From assembly GCA_040756735.1 (NCBI GenBank), contig JBFLYC010000001.1, positions 174,553 to 238,552 of the forward strand: a stretch of 64,000 nt of DNA, in the 5' to 3' direction. This DNA is from JBFLYC01 sp040756735 (GTDB lineage: Bacteria > Bacillota > DSM-16504 > Desulfitibacterales > Desulfitibacteraceae). The notes under the pieces were generated by a model. That model worked only from the letters and a program-made list of their open reading frames with translations, was not told the DNA's origin and ran no database searches. This document shows, one piece after another, positions 40,598 through 49,559 of the stretch (within the stretch, counting starts at the first letter, position 1; each line of letters opens with the position of its first letter). Position numbers and translations under genes: made by a program.

Positions 40598-43528
40598 CTA
40601 AATCCCTTGTATTACTCGGTTTAAGAAAGCTTCTGCCAAGGTGTGTTGGTGAGAATTATCCAGGTATCTCCATGAATTATGCAAATCCACCTTGGCTTCA
40701 TTGCTTAAACCTCTGATGTTGAGTTCACTAAAAATATTAAGTAACTGTTTATACGTATTCTTAGTGGTTGAAAAACCTAATTTATTTAACGCTGCAACTA
40801 CTCTGCTTTCGGTAATTTCCTTAATTTGTGAATCATGATTTCTTGCTAAACCATACATAACCTTCATGCTTTGTCTTGTAGGATACATGGCTTCTAAGCT
40901 TTTCTTCATATCTGCAAACAGATTGTTTCCAATAATTTTTATTATATTATTAAAAGGCATCATGTGGTAATTAAAATGGAAAATATCTGTGAAAAAGTCA
41001 AAGAAATATTCATCTTCAATTACTCCCAATTTCCACCTGGGTAACGCCAGGGTGCTTATCATCACCTTTGTTATACCTTGATTAAACTTCTCTATCATTT
41101 CCATTTGCTTGTAATAATTCAATTCTCCATGCCAAATTGATACATCCCTCACCGGAACATACTTTTCAACAGTTTTCATTATTCTTCTAAAATTAATTAT
41201 GTTATCCGCCCAAAGGACTAAACTTTTACTTTCGTTTAGCCAGTTAGCTAAATTTTCATGAAAACTTTGTACAATAATCTGGGATGTGTCTAATTCCTCG
41301 TTACAGCTCTTAATTAAATGAACAACATGCTCTGAAATAATTGTCTTCTGTTCAGCTGGACCAATAATATAGTTTTTAGATATGGAATCATCGCAAAGAT
41401 GTATATTACTCAGATCATCAGTGGATAAAATACTTATTGCTGAATAATCGTCTGATACTAAATACTCTTTATGAAATTTCCACCACCATAATGAAGTAAA
41501 GATTACTCCGCCTTTGCTCTTATGTTCATCTAAAATCCATTGTATCTCTTCATCTGAATTAATATTAGATATTAACCAACAATAGATATTGATTTTTTTT
41601 AAAATTGAAGCAAAATATTCATATAGTACCTGCACAGCACAAGGGGAAGAAGCGACAAAATAAATCCTACTATTGTAAGTGCTGCTTTCAATAATAAACA
41701 TTATTTCTTGATACACTTCTTTGAAATTAGCTAAAAAATATAATTCCGAACAAGATGAATGTCGGTTAACTGGCAAAGAATTCATCTTGGCTGGTGCATT
41801 TTTCTCAGAACCAACAGCAATAAGGCTGCCATTTGTTTTTAGGTCTTTTATATTAAGCTGCAGGTTTTGTTGACCATTCCATGTGTTAATATCAAGGCTA
41901 AAGGCCAGGTTTAATGTTTCTCCTGATGCAGCCATCTCCTGATATGTTCCCATATTGAAACCAATGCCTTCCAGCGAGGAGTAATCATCAGCAAAGAATA
42001 ACTTTAAATGATTCTCCTGTTTACCCACCCTTTTTGACGAAAGAATTGCCGCGTTAGTACACATAAACAAAGGGCTAGGATTTCCTTCACCAAAAGGTGC
42101 TAAACATTGAATTTCTTTAACCAAATCCATGTCTAACTCTGAAAGAAGAACCTCAGTATCACAATATATTCTGGGAATAAAAAGCTTATCAGGCAAATAC
42201 TCATATGCCCATTTATTAATTTGGTTACGAAACTTATCAATTCTATCCTTTTGAATTGTGAGTCCTGCAGCCTGTGCATGTCCACCAAACCCAGACAGTA
42301 AACTGCTGCAATATTTTAAACCATCATAAATGTTACACCCATCAATACTTCTTGCTGAACCTCTGCCCTCATCACCATCAATCGCAATTAAAACTACGGG
42401 TTTATTTAGTTTGGTAGATATTTTAGAAGCTACAATTCCTATTACTCCAGGATGCCATAATTCTGATGCCAAAACAATTATTTTTTCTTTTTGCAAGTCT
42501 ACCGATTCAGTTATCATTTCATCGATTAGCTTTGTAATTGCACCTTCTATAACTTGTCTTTCTTGATTCATTCTGTTAAGATAATTTGCCAATTCGACAG
42601 CACGCTGAATTGATTTAGTCAAGAGTAACTCAAGGGCTGCTTTACAATCATCAAGGCGTCCTGCAGCATTTAATCTGGGTACTAAACCATATGATAATTC
42701 CATTGTAGTTAAGTTGTCACTTCGAAAACCACAACTATCTATTAAAGCTTTCAGCCCAGGTCTTCTCGATTTCATAATATCTTTAATTCCATATTTTACA
42801 ATAATCCTATTGTCACCAACTAACGGTACTATATCTGCTACTGTGCCTAGCGCTACCAGATCCAGTAAATCAGTTGTATTAAAGATAAAATCGTCGCGTA
42901 ATTCTTGGGCCAATGCTCTTAGTACCATAAATGCAACCCCAACACCAGCTAAATCTGCAGCTTCAGGAGGAGATCCAAGTTTTGGATTAACAATTGCACA
43001 TGCCTGTGGTAGCTCTTCACCTGGCTGGTGATGATCAGTAATTATTGTATCTATACCAGCCTTATTCAGTATTTCCACCTCAGCAACAGAGTTAATGCCA
43101 CAGTCTACAGTAATCATTAAAGAACAATTGTGTGTCAATATGTTATCCATCATATCCTTGCTCAAACCATAGCCATTATCCAACCTATTAGGTATAATAC
43201 AAATTGTATCAATTCCAAGATTCTCAAAAAACTCTATCATAACTGCTGATGCAGTTACCCCATCTACATCATAATCACCATAAATTAGTATTCTTTCATT
43301 TTTTTTAATTGCAGTTAACAATCTATCACATGCTTCTCTAACTCCAAATATTTTTAAAGGATCAGATAAAAAATTTATGTCTGCTGATAAAAATTTTTTT
43401 GCTTCTTCCGAAGATGTTATTCCCCTGTTAATTAATAATTGTGAGGTAATAGGCGATATTTCAAGGTCTTTACTCAACCGACATTGGATTTTTGGCTGAG
43501 CTGGTTTTACAAGCCAGATCTTTTCCAA
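40598..43528 (-). CDS. recJ: single-stranded-DNA exonuclease RecJ with long C-terminal extension
   Basis: 5'-3' ssDNA exonuclease, 976-984 residues depending on start. The SD GCAGGAG best suits a TTG at 43528; ATG at 43537 or 43552 are alternatives. Core: YGDYDVDGVTASAV, TVDCGINSV, IITDHHQPG, LVALGTVADIVPL, DHHA1 domain with GSARSIDG and FGGHAQAAG, then the OB segment APFGEGNPSP. The last ~400 residues (from about 590) are beyond classical RecJ; they show helicase-like alternation with no Walker A, as in the longer Firmicute RecJ (YrvE). Confidence 0.93.
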   Translation of the reverse strand: MEKIWLVKPAQPKIQCRLSKDLEISPITSQLLINRGITSSEEAKKFLSADINFLSDPLKIFGVREACDRLLTAIKKNERILIYGDYDVDGVTASAVMIEFFENLGIDTICIIPNRLDNGYGLSKDMMDNILTHNCSLMITVDCGINSVAEVEILNKAGIDTIITDHHQPGEELPQACAIVNPKLGSPPEAADLAGVGVAFMVLRALAQELRDDFIFNTTDLLDLVALGTVADIVPLVGDNRIIVKYGIKDIMKSRRPGLKALIDSCGFRSDNLTTMELSYGLVPRLNAAGRLDDCKAALELLLTKSIQRAVELANYLNRMNQERQVIEGAITKLIDEMITESVDLQKEKIIVLASELWHPGVIGIVASKISTKLNKPVVLIAIDGDEGRGSARSIDGCNIYDGLKYCSSLLSGFGGHAQAAGLTIQKDRIDKFRNQINKWAYEYLPDKLFIPRIYCDTEVLLSELDMDLVKEIQCLAPFGEGNPSPLFMCTNAAILSSKRVGKQENHLKLFFADDYSSLEGIGFNMGTYQEMAASGETLNLAFSLDINTWNGQQNLQLNIKDLKTNGSLIAVGSEKNAPAKMNSLPVNRHSSCSELYFLANFKEVYQEIMFIIESSTYNSRIYFVASSPCAVQVLYEYFASILKKINIYCWLISNINSDEEIQWILDEHKSKGGVIFTSLWWWKFHKEYLVSDDYSAISILSTDDLSNIHLCDDSISKNYIIGPAEQKTIISEHVVHLIKSCNEELDTSQIIVQSFHENLANWLNESKSLVLWADNIINFRRIMKTVEKYVPVRDVSIWHGELNYYKQMEMIEKFNQGITKVMISTLALPRWKLGVIEDEYFFDFFTDIFHFNYHMMPFNNIIKIIGNNLFADMKKSLEAMYPTRQSMKVMYGLARNHDSQIKEITESRVVAALNKLGFSTTKNTYKQLLNIFSELNIRGLSNEAKVDLHNSWRYLDNSHQHTLAEAFLNRVIQGI

Positions 43529-43611
43529 AGTAGTCATCTCCTGCCATCCCATTTAAATTATTATAAACAAAAGGTATATGTATATCAACTGCACTAAATT
43601 TATATGCATAC

Positions 43612-43636
43612 ATAAAAAAAGCACTTTATCAGTGCT
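43612..43636 (-). terminator. terminator of the secD-secF-lapA operon
   Basis: Arms AGCACT and AGTGCT around GATAA, then TTTTTTTAT, 31 nt after the lapA stop. Confidence 0.82.
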
Positions 43637-43667
43637 ATTCATTATTGATTTTATGCATCTTATCATG

Positions 43668-44021
43668 TTAATTTAAATCTTCGCCCACTTTTTCTTGTGC
43701 CTCAACCTCTATTCCCATTATTTCCTTTTCCATTGATTCTTTTTGCTCCAGTTTACCCTTAAGTTCATTAACTTCTTTTATAAGGCTTTCATTTTGTCTC
43801 TTCATGTCCCTTACCTTTTTATTTAAACTAAGCTGTTTGACACCACCTAACAAAAATACTACAACAGCTCCAATAACAGATGAACCCAAAATGACTAAAA
43901 CAAGTGAAATATCGCTAATCCTCCAGGCAATAAACTGTATATCAACTGTATTTGTATTTTGAACAGCAAATACAGCCACCAATAGAGCAAAAATCAATGC
44001 TCCTACAAGATAACCCTGCAC
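43668..44021 (-). CDS. LapA-domain membrane protein
   Basis: 117 residues: two membrane helices (LVGALIFALLVAVFAVQN and SLVLVILGSSVIGAVVVFLLGG) linked by TNTVDIQFIAWRISD, a LapA-like signature, then a coiled-coil (KKVRDMKRQNESLIKEVNELK) and an acidic tail. LapA-domain proteins scaffold lipopolysaccharide assembly in Proteobacteria; in this organism the role is unknown. Ends the secDF transcript. Confidence 0.82.
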   Translation of the reverse strand: MQGYLVGALIFALLVAVFAVQNTNTVDIQFIAWRISDISLVLVILGSSVIGAVVVFLLGGVKQLSLNKKVRDMKRQNESLIKEVNELKGKLEQKESMEKEIMGIEVEAQEKVGEDLN

Positions 44022-44148
44022 ACAACCCCACCTTCTTTCTTTAAATGGTATTTATTGATATTTCTCTAATAACCCGGTAAATCCTTCATTTCAGGACAAC
44101 ATATTTTCATCCAAAGGAAAAAGAGGTATCTTAAAATTTGTGGAGTTG

Positions 44149-44185
44149 GGAAATGAAAAGTGAGCAGGTCCCACTTTTCACTTCC
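44149..44185 (-). repeat. strong hairpin without T-run between secF and lapA
   Basis: Arms GGAAGTGAAAAGTG and CACTTTTCATTTCC on the - strand (14 bp, one G-U) around a 9 nt loop, 4 nt after the secF stop. No T-run follows, so processing or mRNA stabilisation rather than termination seems likely. Confidence 0.55.
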
Positions 44186-44189
44186 AGTA

Positions 44190-45086
44190 TTAAGAAGTGG
44201 CGTGCTTAGGATTTCTTCGTTTACGAGAATACCTGCTAAATCCCCTATCTCTCAATTCCAGCCATAAGGGGCTGGCTATAAAGATCGAAGAATAGGTACC
44301 ACTAACAAAACCAATAGTCATTGCCAGGGCAAAAACTTTCGTTGTTTCACCACCAAAGAATAATAGCGCCAGCAACACAACAATGGAAGTCAAGGAAGTA
44401 TTAATAGATCTCACTAAGCTTTGGCTAATACCTTTGTTAACTATTTCAACAAAAGACTCTTTTTTCCTGTACAAGAGATTCTCACGGATTTTATCAAAAA
44501 TCACTATAGTATCATTGATAGAATACCCTATGATGGTGAGCAGTGCAGCAACAAATGATATATTTACTTCAATTTGAAACAGCGAAAAAACACTTAGGGT
44601 TATTAAAACATCATGAATCAGCGCTATTACTGCAGATAATGCAAAGATTAATTCAAACCTAACAGTAATATACACGACCATTAACAAGGTTGCTATTGCT
44701 AAAGCTATTAAAGATTTGTCTTTCAGTTCCGAGCTTACAACAGATCCCACTGACTCATTGCTTAAAACCACTATATCACCATGTTTATCTTTCAATGCGT
44801 CTATAATATTTGTGCTTTCGGCTTCTGTGATTATAGGGGTTCTGATAATAAACTGATTATTTCCTGCATCCTGAATTATACTGTTTTCAAGATTATAATC
44901 AGCTAACACCTGTCTTATATCTTCAGATCCAACCTCCTGGGAAAACGCCAACATAACTTTTGTTCCGCCTACAAAATCTATACCAAAATTTATGCCTTGT
45001 GTCATAAGGGAAAATATGCCGGCAGCGATAATTAACAAAGAAACTAAAAACCATATCTTTCTCCTACCTACAAAATTATAATACAT
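44190..45086 (-). CDS. secF: protein translocase subunit SecF
   Basis: 298 residues, six membrane helices. Helix 1 followed by GINFGIDFVGGTKVML; helix 4 GYSINDTIVIFDKIRENL, the SecF signature; SLVRSINTSLTS. Uses proton motive force with SecD to finish Sec export. It follows secD by 15 bp. After it lies the hairpin at 44149-44185 before lapA. Confidence 0.96.
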   Translation of the reverse strand: MYYNFVGRRKIWFLVSLLIIAAGIFSLMTQGINFGIDFVGGTKVMLAFSQEVGSEDIRQVLADYNLENSIIQDAGNNQFIIRTPIITEAESTNIIDALKDKHGDIVVLSNESVGSVVSSELKDKSLIALAIATLLMVVYITVRFELIFALSAVIALIHDVLITLSVFSLFQIEVNISFVAALLTIIGYSINDTIVIFDKIRENLLYRKKESFVEIVNKGISQSLVRSINTSLTSIVVLLALLFFGGETTKVFALAMTIGFVSGTYSSIFIASPLWLELRDRGFSRYSRKRRNPKHATS

Positions 45087-45101
45087 GTACGTTCTCCCCC
45101 C

Positions 45102-46337
45102 TTAAGCACCAAATAATTTTACATTTTGCAAAGCTTTTATTCTAACAGCATTTCTTAACAAAAATCTAGTAAACACCAGAGAAGTAAACAAACTAGCAAC
45201 AATGCCTAATGTCAAAGTTACAGCAAAACCCCTAATAAGCCCAACTCCGAAAAAGTATAATACAAAGGCACCAATCAAAGTAGTAATGTTTGCATCAAGT
45301 ATGGTTAGGGTAGCTCTCTTAAACCCTGCATCCACAGCAGCTCTCAGGCTCTTGTTGTTCCTAATCTCTTCTTTAATTCTTTCATAAATAATAATATTTG
45401 CATCAACGGCCATTCCAACTGACAAGAGAAGTCCTGCAATTCCAGGCAAAGTAAGAGTAGCCTTGATGCCTGAAAGCATACCAAGTAAGATTAGACCATA
45501 AAGGATCATGGAAATATTTGCTGCCAAACCATTTAATCTATAGAAAACTAGCATAAATAGAATAATGAACGTAACTCCTATCACGATAGCCCTTTGACTC
45601 TTAAAAATAGAGTCGATACCCAACTGTGGACCTACAGTTCTCTTTTCTAATATTTCAACATTTACAGGCAAAGCACCAGCCCTTAAAAGAGCCGCCAGAT
45701 TGGCAGCTTCATTGAAGGTCATGAAGCCCCCACTAATAACGGCTTGTCCATCACGAATCACATCATTTACATGAGGATTTGTTAAAACCTCACCATCCAA
45801 AAGAATAGCTATATGCCGTCTTGGATCGTCTTTAGGGAAAGAGGTCACCAATTGTTCTGTTATTTGGGCAAATATTCGTGCTCCCTCGGATTTAAACTTA
45901 AGGTTCACCTGAGGTCTTTGTGTCTGTGAATCTACTCGCGCATGTGCGGTTTCCAAATCTCCTCCATGAAGAATTACCGTTCCATCAACTAATTGAAATT
46001 CCAGCGAAGCCGTCTTGCCAATAATTTTTACTGCTTCTTCTGGGTCCTTAATTCCAGCCAACTCAACAATTAACCTTCGTTCTCCTTCTCTTTGAATATA
46101 AGGCTCGCTTACCCCTAATTCATCAACCCTTTGCCTCATTACTGCCATTAATTGTTCCATGTCTTCATTGGTAACAGGCTTCTCTTTAGATTCAACGGCC
46201 CCTAAAACAATATGAACTCCACCTTGTAAATCTAATCCAAGGTTTAACGAGGTTATTAGCGGAGGGTAAAAATATATACTGATGGCAAATACTACAATTA
46301 TCACCAACAGCAACTTAAATATATTTGTACGTTCCAT
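45102..46337 (-). CDS. secD: protein translocase subunit SecD
   Basis: 411 residues, the shorter Firmicute-type length. LNLGLDLQGGVHIVLG after helix 1, the periplasmic P1 region with RVDELGVSEPYIQREGERRLIVE, and the fourth-helix motif SVGMAVDANIIIYERIKEE. Complexes with SecF. A consensus promoter lies at 46391-46420 with GGGGAGG before the ATG. Confidence 0.96.
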   Translation of the reverse strand: MERTNIFKLLLVIIVVFAISIYFYPPLITSLNLGLDLQGGVHIVLGAVESKEKPVTNEDMEQLMAVMRQRVDELGVSEPYIQREGERRLIVELAGIKDPEEAVKIIGKTASLEFQLVDGTVILHGGDLETAHARVDSQTQRPQVNLKFKSEGARIFAQITEQLVTSFPKDDPRRHIAILLDGEVLTNPHVNDVIRDGQAVISGGFMTFNEAANLAALLRAGALPVNVEILEKRTVGPQLGIDSIFKSQRAIVIGVTFIILFMLVFYRLNGLAANISMILYGLILLGMLSGIKATLTLPGIAGLLLSVGMAVDANIIIYERIKEEIRNNKSLRAAVDAGFKRATLTILDANITTLIGAFVLYFFGVGLIRGFAVTLTLGIVASLFTSLVFTRFLLRNAVRIKALQNVKLFGA

Positions 46338-46390
46338 ATTACTTCCTCCCCACTAAAATTTGATTTTATCTAAAGCTTATCAACTGCTTA

Positions 46391-46420
46391 ATTATAAACC
46401 TCTTTAAAACACTTTGTCAA
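46391..46420 (-). promoter_or_regulatory. sigma-A promoter of secD operon
   Basis: TTGACA (46415-46420), 18 nt spacer, TATAAT (46391-46396) on the - strand, about 50 nt before the secD ATG. Confidence 0.78.
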
Positions 46421-46454
46421 TTTTACTCAGTTTCCAGCACTTATTCATTATGGT

Positions 46455-47114
46455 TTAAAGGAGCCTAGAATCATTAATAATCAAACCGAAATGACACTGC
46501 AGATGGCTGGCAGCTCTCCTGCACATGATCATTCTTGTTAAAAATATTTCAAAATACTCCATCACTGTTGTAATGGATAAATCAATTTTTAACACCATTG
46601 TAATGGTTTTTTCCTTTTTATTTATCAGGATAAATGATTGCTCTGCACCATAATTTACACGATCATGAATGTCAAATTTTGAAATATCCCTATTCCTGAC
46701 TCTATCCCTATGCACATCAGATTTATCTGCCAAAATAAGGCTAGCTGCTATATGGTTGACTGGATATCCATACTGTTCTTCATGATTGCCTATGGCAGAG
46801 ATGATCAAGGCGATTTCTTCAGGAGGCATGGCCATTTTATCCAAAATATAATACGCCAGCAATGCCCCAGATTGACCATGGTCATGTCTGCTGATAACAT
46901 TTCCAATATCATGAAGATATCCTGCGATGGATGCAAGCTCTTGATCTCTTTCGCTATAATCTAATTCCTTGAGTATTCTTCTTGCTAATCCTGCTACCAA
47001 ATTTACATGTCTGAAGCTGTGCTCTGTGAACCCCATAGCGCCTAAATGCTTATTTGCAATTGAAATGTAAGTATTTACTTCATGATTACTCATTATTTCT
47101 TTAAGAGTTAGCAA
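46455..47114 (-). CDS. HD-domain phosphohydrolase
   Basis: 219 residues. HD motif residues: EHSFRHVNLVAGLARRI (His), AGYLHDIGNVI (HD), AISAIGNHEE-like IISAIGNHEEQYG (His), ILADKSDVHRDRVRN (Asp). The order suits the HDc metal-dependent phosphohydrolases of nucleotides or second messengers; substrate unknown. A C-terminal region after ~170 is less conserved and ends with His/Cys-rich residues. Start TTG with GGGGTGAGAGG. It is in a run with no other clear pathway. Confidence 0.85.
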   Translation of the reverse strand: MLTLKEIMSNHEVNTYISIANKHLGAMGFTEHSFRHVNLVAGLARRILKELDYSERDQELASIAGYLHDIGNVISRHDHGQSGALLAYYILDKMAMPPEEIALIISAIGNHEEQYGYPVNHIAASLILADKSDVHRDRVRNRDISKFDIHDRVNYGAEQSFILINKKEKTITMVLKIDLSITTVMEYFEIFLTRMIMCRRAASHLQCHFGLIINDSRLL

Positions 47115-47184
47115 ATCCTCTCACCCCTTATTATCTCTCATTTAGTATATACTAAAAATAATGATTAATGTCTACCTATTACTT

Positions 47185-47215
47185 ATAAAAAAGCAGCGAC
47201 CTTTAAAGTCACTGC
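47185..47215 (-). terminator. terminator of the MazF-like gene
   Basis: Arms GCAGTGAC and GTCGCTGC (one G-U) around TTTAAAG, followed by TTTTTTAT, 28 nt after the stop at 47243. Confidence 0.87.
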
Positions 47216-47242
47216 TAAGTAACTGCTTTTTCATATTATATT

Positions 47243-47671
47243 TTACATTGTCTGTTTTTGATTATTATATTCGTTTCTCTTGTTATAAATCTTTTGTAAA
47301 GCACTCAAACCCAAACTTAATTCAATAGCTTTATCCATTTTATGTTTATCTGACTCATCTAATCTTCCTAAATAACAATCATTGGAAAACCAGCTTTTAT
47401 CAATAGTCCTAATCTGCGAAAATACTGCAACATGTTCACTGGTTAAGCCTGTTCCCGAGGTAGATTTGATAGGAAGCGAAAAGAGCAGTTTTTTTGCTGT
47501 AGTATTTGGTATCAAAGGAACAATGATTACAGTATTACAAAACCTATTACCAATGTCATTTTGAATAACTAAAACTGGCCTTTGTACAGCTCTACCCCTT
47601 GTATCACAACCTAGATTTACTAAAAATATATCTCCACGCCTGATGGAAACCTTGGTATTATCCCATTTCAC
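47243..47671 (-). CDS. MazF/PemK-like endoribonuclease toxin
   Basis: 142 residues, longer than classical MazF (~115). IRRGDIFLVNLGCDTRGRAVQRPVLVIQND holds the conserved RGD-like loop and the RP(V/A)LV motif; NTVIIVPLIPNT, SGTGLTSEHVAVFSQIRTIDK (the T...S and R motif), and a C-terminal helix SLGLSALQKI follow. MazF toxins cut mRNA at short sequences. Start GTG with GGGGGGATAATCC, 3 nt after a small ORF (47675-47839) that is the only candidate antitoxin; typical MazE or RHH partner is not seen. Confidence 0.85.
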   Translation of the reverse strand: MKWDNTKVSIRRGDIFLVNLGCDTRGRAVQRPVLVIQNDIGNRFCNTVIIVPLIPNTTAKKLLFSLPIKSTSGTGLTSEHVAVFSQIRTIDKSWFSNDCYLGRLDESDKHKMDKAIELSLGLSALQKIYNKRNEYNNQKQTM

Positions 47672-47674
47672 GGA

Positions 47675-47839
47675 TTATCCCCCCACTCCATTTTCTTCCA
47701 GACAAAGAAGAGCATCATTTTCCTTTAGACACCACAAGGCATCATAGTTGACAATATAAATTTTTTCTAGCAACAGATAGTCTTCTTTTAATCTCTTTGA
47801 CAAATCTGGAGGGGAAAACCAACTGAACAAACCAATCAC
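47675..47839 (-). CDS. small ORF coupled to MazF-like toxin (candidate antitoxin)
   Basis: 54 residues from a GTG at 47839 preceded by AGAGGTG 7 nt away. Begins MIGLFSWFSPPDLSKRL, then EDYLLLEKIYIVNY and DALWCLKENDALLC, and ends GVGG; acidic, no ribbon-helix-helix, AbrB or HTH motif. Its stop is 3 nt before the toxin GTG, and its 3' end carries the toxin SD, so they are coupled. Place and coupling suit an antitoxin; the sequence does not resemble a known MazE. Chance or a different partner is possible. Confidence 0.6.
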   Translation of the reverse strand: MIGLFSWFSPPDLSKRLKEDYLLLEKIYIVNYDALWCLKENDALLCLEENGVGG

Positions 47840-47910
47840 ATTATAACACCTCTTTGCTATAAATTGGCTTGCTTAATTATTATAGAAAGCGGCGCTTTTT
47901 TCCTTCATCA

Positions 47911-47925
47911 TATTATGTCATAATA
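47911..47925. promoter_or_regulatory. perfect dyad upstream of the small ORF-MazF pair
   Basis: TATTATG-T-CATAATA (7+7, perfect), 70-85 nt upstream of the small-ORF start. A flanking near-dyad CATTATTACTTGTATTATG overlaps it. TA modules often repress through such sites. Its place close to the yajC terminator does not require it to be linked. Confidence 0.4.
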
Positions 47926-47938
47926 CAAGTAATAATGT

Positions 47939-47966
47939 AAAAACAGTGGATATATCCACTGTTTTT
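47939..47966 (-). terminator. terminator after yajC
   Basis: Perfect stem AAAAACAGTGGA/TCCACTGTTTTT around TATA, 6 nt after the yajC stop. It can act in both directions, but only the - strand carries a gene ending here. Confidence 0.88.
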
Positions 47967-47972
47967 GACTTA

Positions 47973-48239
47973 TCAATCTGATTTGCCTTTAACATATCCG
48001 ACCGCAGATTTATCAAATTCAACCTCTACTTTGTCAGAAATACGCAATGTAAAACTGTCGTCTCTTAATTTGGTAATTCTGCCATGCATACCGCCAATAG
48101 TCACTATAGCATCATCCACTCTCAACTCTTCTAACATTTTTTTGCGTTTTTTCTGCTGTTTTTGCTGGGGCCGAATCATCAGAAAATACAGGATTGCAAA
48201 AAAGATTGCAATATAAATAAACGCTCCAGCACCTTCCAT
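47973..48239 (-). CDS. yajC: preprotein translocase accessory subunit YajC
   Basis: 88 residues from the ATG at 48239 (GCAGGTG upstream). One membrane helix AFIYIAIFFAILYFLMIRPQQKQQKKRKKM, then the soluble domain VDDAIVTIGGMHGRITKLRDDSFTLRI (as shorter blocks). Associates with SecDF. Located between tgt and the MazF pair, about 1.6 kb from secD rather than adjacent. Confidence 0.94.
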   Translation of the reverse strand: MEGAGAFIYIAIFFAILYFLMIRPQQKQQKKRKKMLEELRVDDAIVTIGGMHGRITKLRDDSFTLRISDKVEVEFDKSAVGYVKGKSD

Positions 48240-48345
48240 TCGTTTCACCTGCCTTTCAAGTATTTAATTAGATATAGTCCAGTAATGTTTTCGACATAAA
48301 TTTAAAGATACCTTTTATAGTTGGTAAAATAATCTTTTGTTTTTT

Positions 48346-49479
48346 CTATAACCTATATCCGGTATTATCTTCTCGTCCAAAGGCATCATAAAAATTTTGT
48401 GTAAACTTTTCTAACCTTTCCTCCCTAATAGCCTGACGTATATCCTTCATTAAATTAATTAAAAAATGCAGATTATGAATTGTTGTAAGACGAAGTCCTA
48501 GGATTTCATTGGCTTTAAATAAATGTCTTATGTAAGCTTTGCTATAATTTGTGCATGTATAACAGTTACAATTTGGATCAAGGGGTTCCCAATCCCTTGC
48601 ATAAACTGCATTTTTAACCACAACCTTACCAACACTAGTCATGACCGTTCCGTTTCGTGCTATACGGGTAGGCAGAACACAATCAAACATGTCCACTCCC
48701 CGTAGAACTCCTTCAAGTAAACAATCCGGAGAACCAACCCCCATTAAGTATCTTGGTTTTTGTTTAGGCATTTCTTCCACAGTATGATCCAAAACCTCAT
48801 ACATAATTTCTTTTGGTTCACCGACGCTTAATCCTCCAATGCCGTAACCAGGAAAGTCCATTGTTGTGATTTCATGAGCACTTTTTTTCCTCAATTCATT
48901 ATACATAGATCCCTGAATAATTCCAAATACAGATTGATATGGATGCTCATGGTACTTTGCACACCTATAAGCCCATCTTGTTGTTCTATCCGATGCCTCA
49001 AGAGCTTCTTGATAAGTACATGGGTATGGGACACAAATATCAAATGCCATGGCTATATCTGAAGCCAAATTCATTTGTACTTCCATAGCCTTTTCCGGAG
49101 TAAAAAAATGTTTGGAACCATCTATGTGGGAACGGAAAGTAACACCATCCTCAGTAATGTCTCTTAAATCAGCCAGGCTAAAAACTTGGAAACCTCCACT
49201 ATCTGTTAATATAGGGCGATCCCAACTCATAAATGCATGAAGCCCACCTGCTTCTTTAATGATGTCATATCCTGGCCTAAGATATAAGTGATAAGTGTTA
49301 CTTAATATTATCTCCGCATTAATCTCCTTCAATTCATGTGGAGTAATAGTTTTTACAGTTGCTTGGGTACCAACGGGCATAAAAACAGGGGTTTCAATTT
49401 CCCCATGGACTGTAGTTATTCTCCCCAACCTTGCTCTTGTTTCCTTGGATTCATATATTAATTCAAAAGAAAAACTCAT
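48346..49479 (-). CDS. tgt: queuine tRNA-ribosyltransferase
   Basis: Exchanges G34 for preQ1 in Asp, Asn, His and Tyr tRNAs. 377 residues. RLGRITTVHGEIETPVFMPVG start, catalytic Asp in LTDSGGFQVFSL, second Asp in GVDMFDCVLPTRIARNG, zinc site NCNCYTCTNYSKAYIRHL (three Cys) with the following His in LTTIHNLHF. The product feeds QueA (50823-51845), normally the next gene upstream, but 1.3 kb of inserted DNA intervenes here. Confidence 0.97.
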   Translation of the reverse strand: MSFSFELIYESKETRARLGRITTVHGEIETPVFMPVGTQATVKTITPHELKEINAEIILSNTYHLYLRPGYDIIKEAGGLHAFMSWDRPILTDSGGFQVFSLADLRDITEDGVTFRSHIDGSKHFFTPEKAMEVQMNLASDIAMAFDICVPYPCTYQEALEASDRTTRWAYRCAKYHEHPYQSVFGIIQGSMYNELRKKSAHEITTMDFPGYGIGGLSVGEPKEIMYEVLDHTVEEMPKQKPRYLMGVGSPDCLLEGVLRGVDMFDCVLPTRIARNGTVMTSVGKVVVKNAVYARDWEPLDPNCNCYTCTNYSKAYIRHLFKANEILGLRLTTIHNLHFLINLMKDIRQAIREERLEKFTQNFYDAFGREDNTGYRL

Positions 49480-49508
49480 CTTTTCACTCCTCTGTAATTC
49501 AAGCCTAT

Positions 49509-49534
49509 TGTTAAATTATGAACATTGCATCCCC
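49509..49534. repeat. left copy of queA 3' end (att-like repeat)
   Basis: 26 bp matching 50821-50846 at 23 positions, all differences transitions. On the - strand both copies read GDAM, then FII stop here versus LIV stop at queA. See the finding on the inserted segment. Confidence 0.72.
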
Positions 49535-49559
49535 CATCTCACGGGAAGCAGGATAGGCG

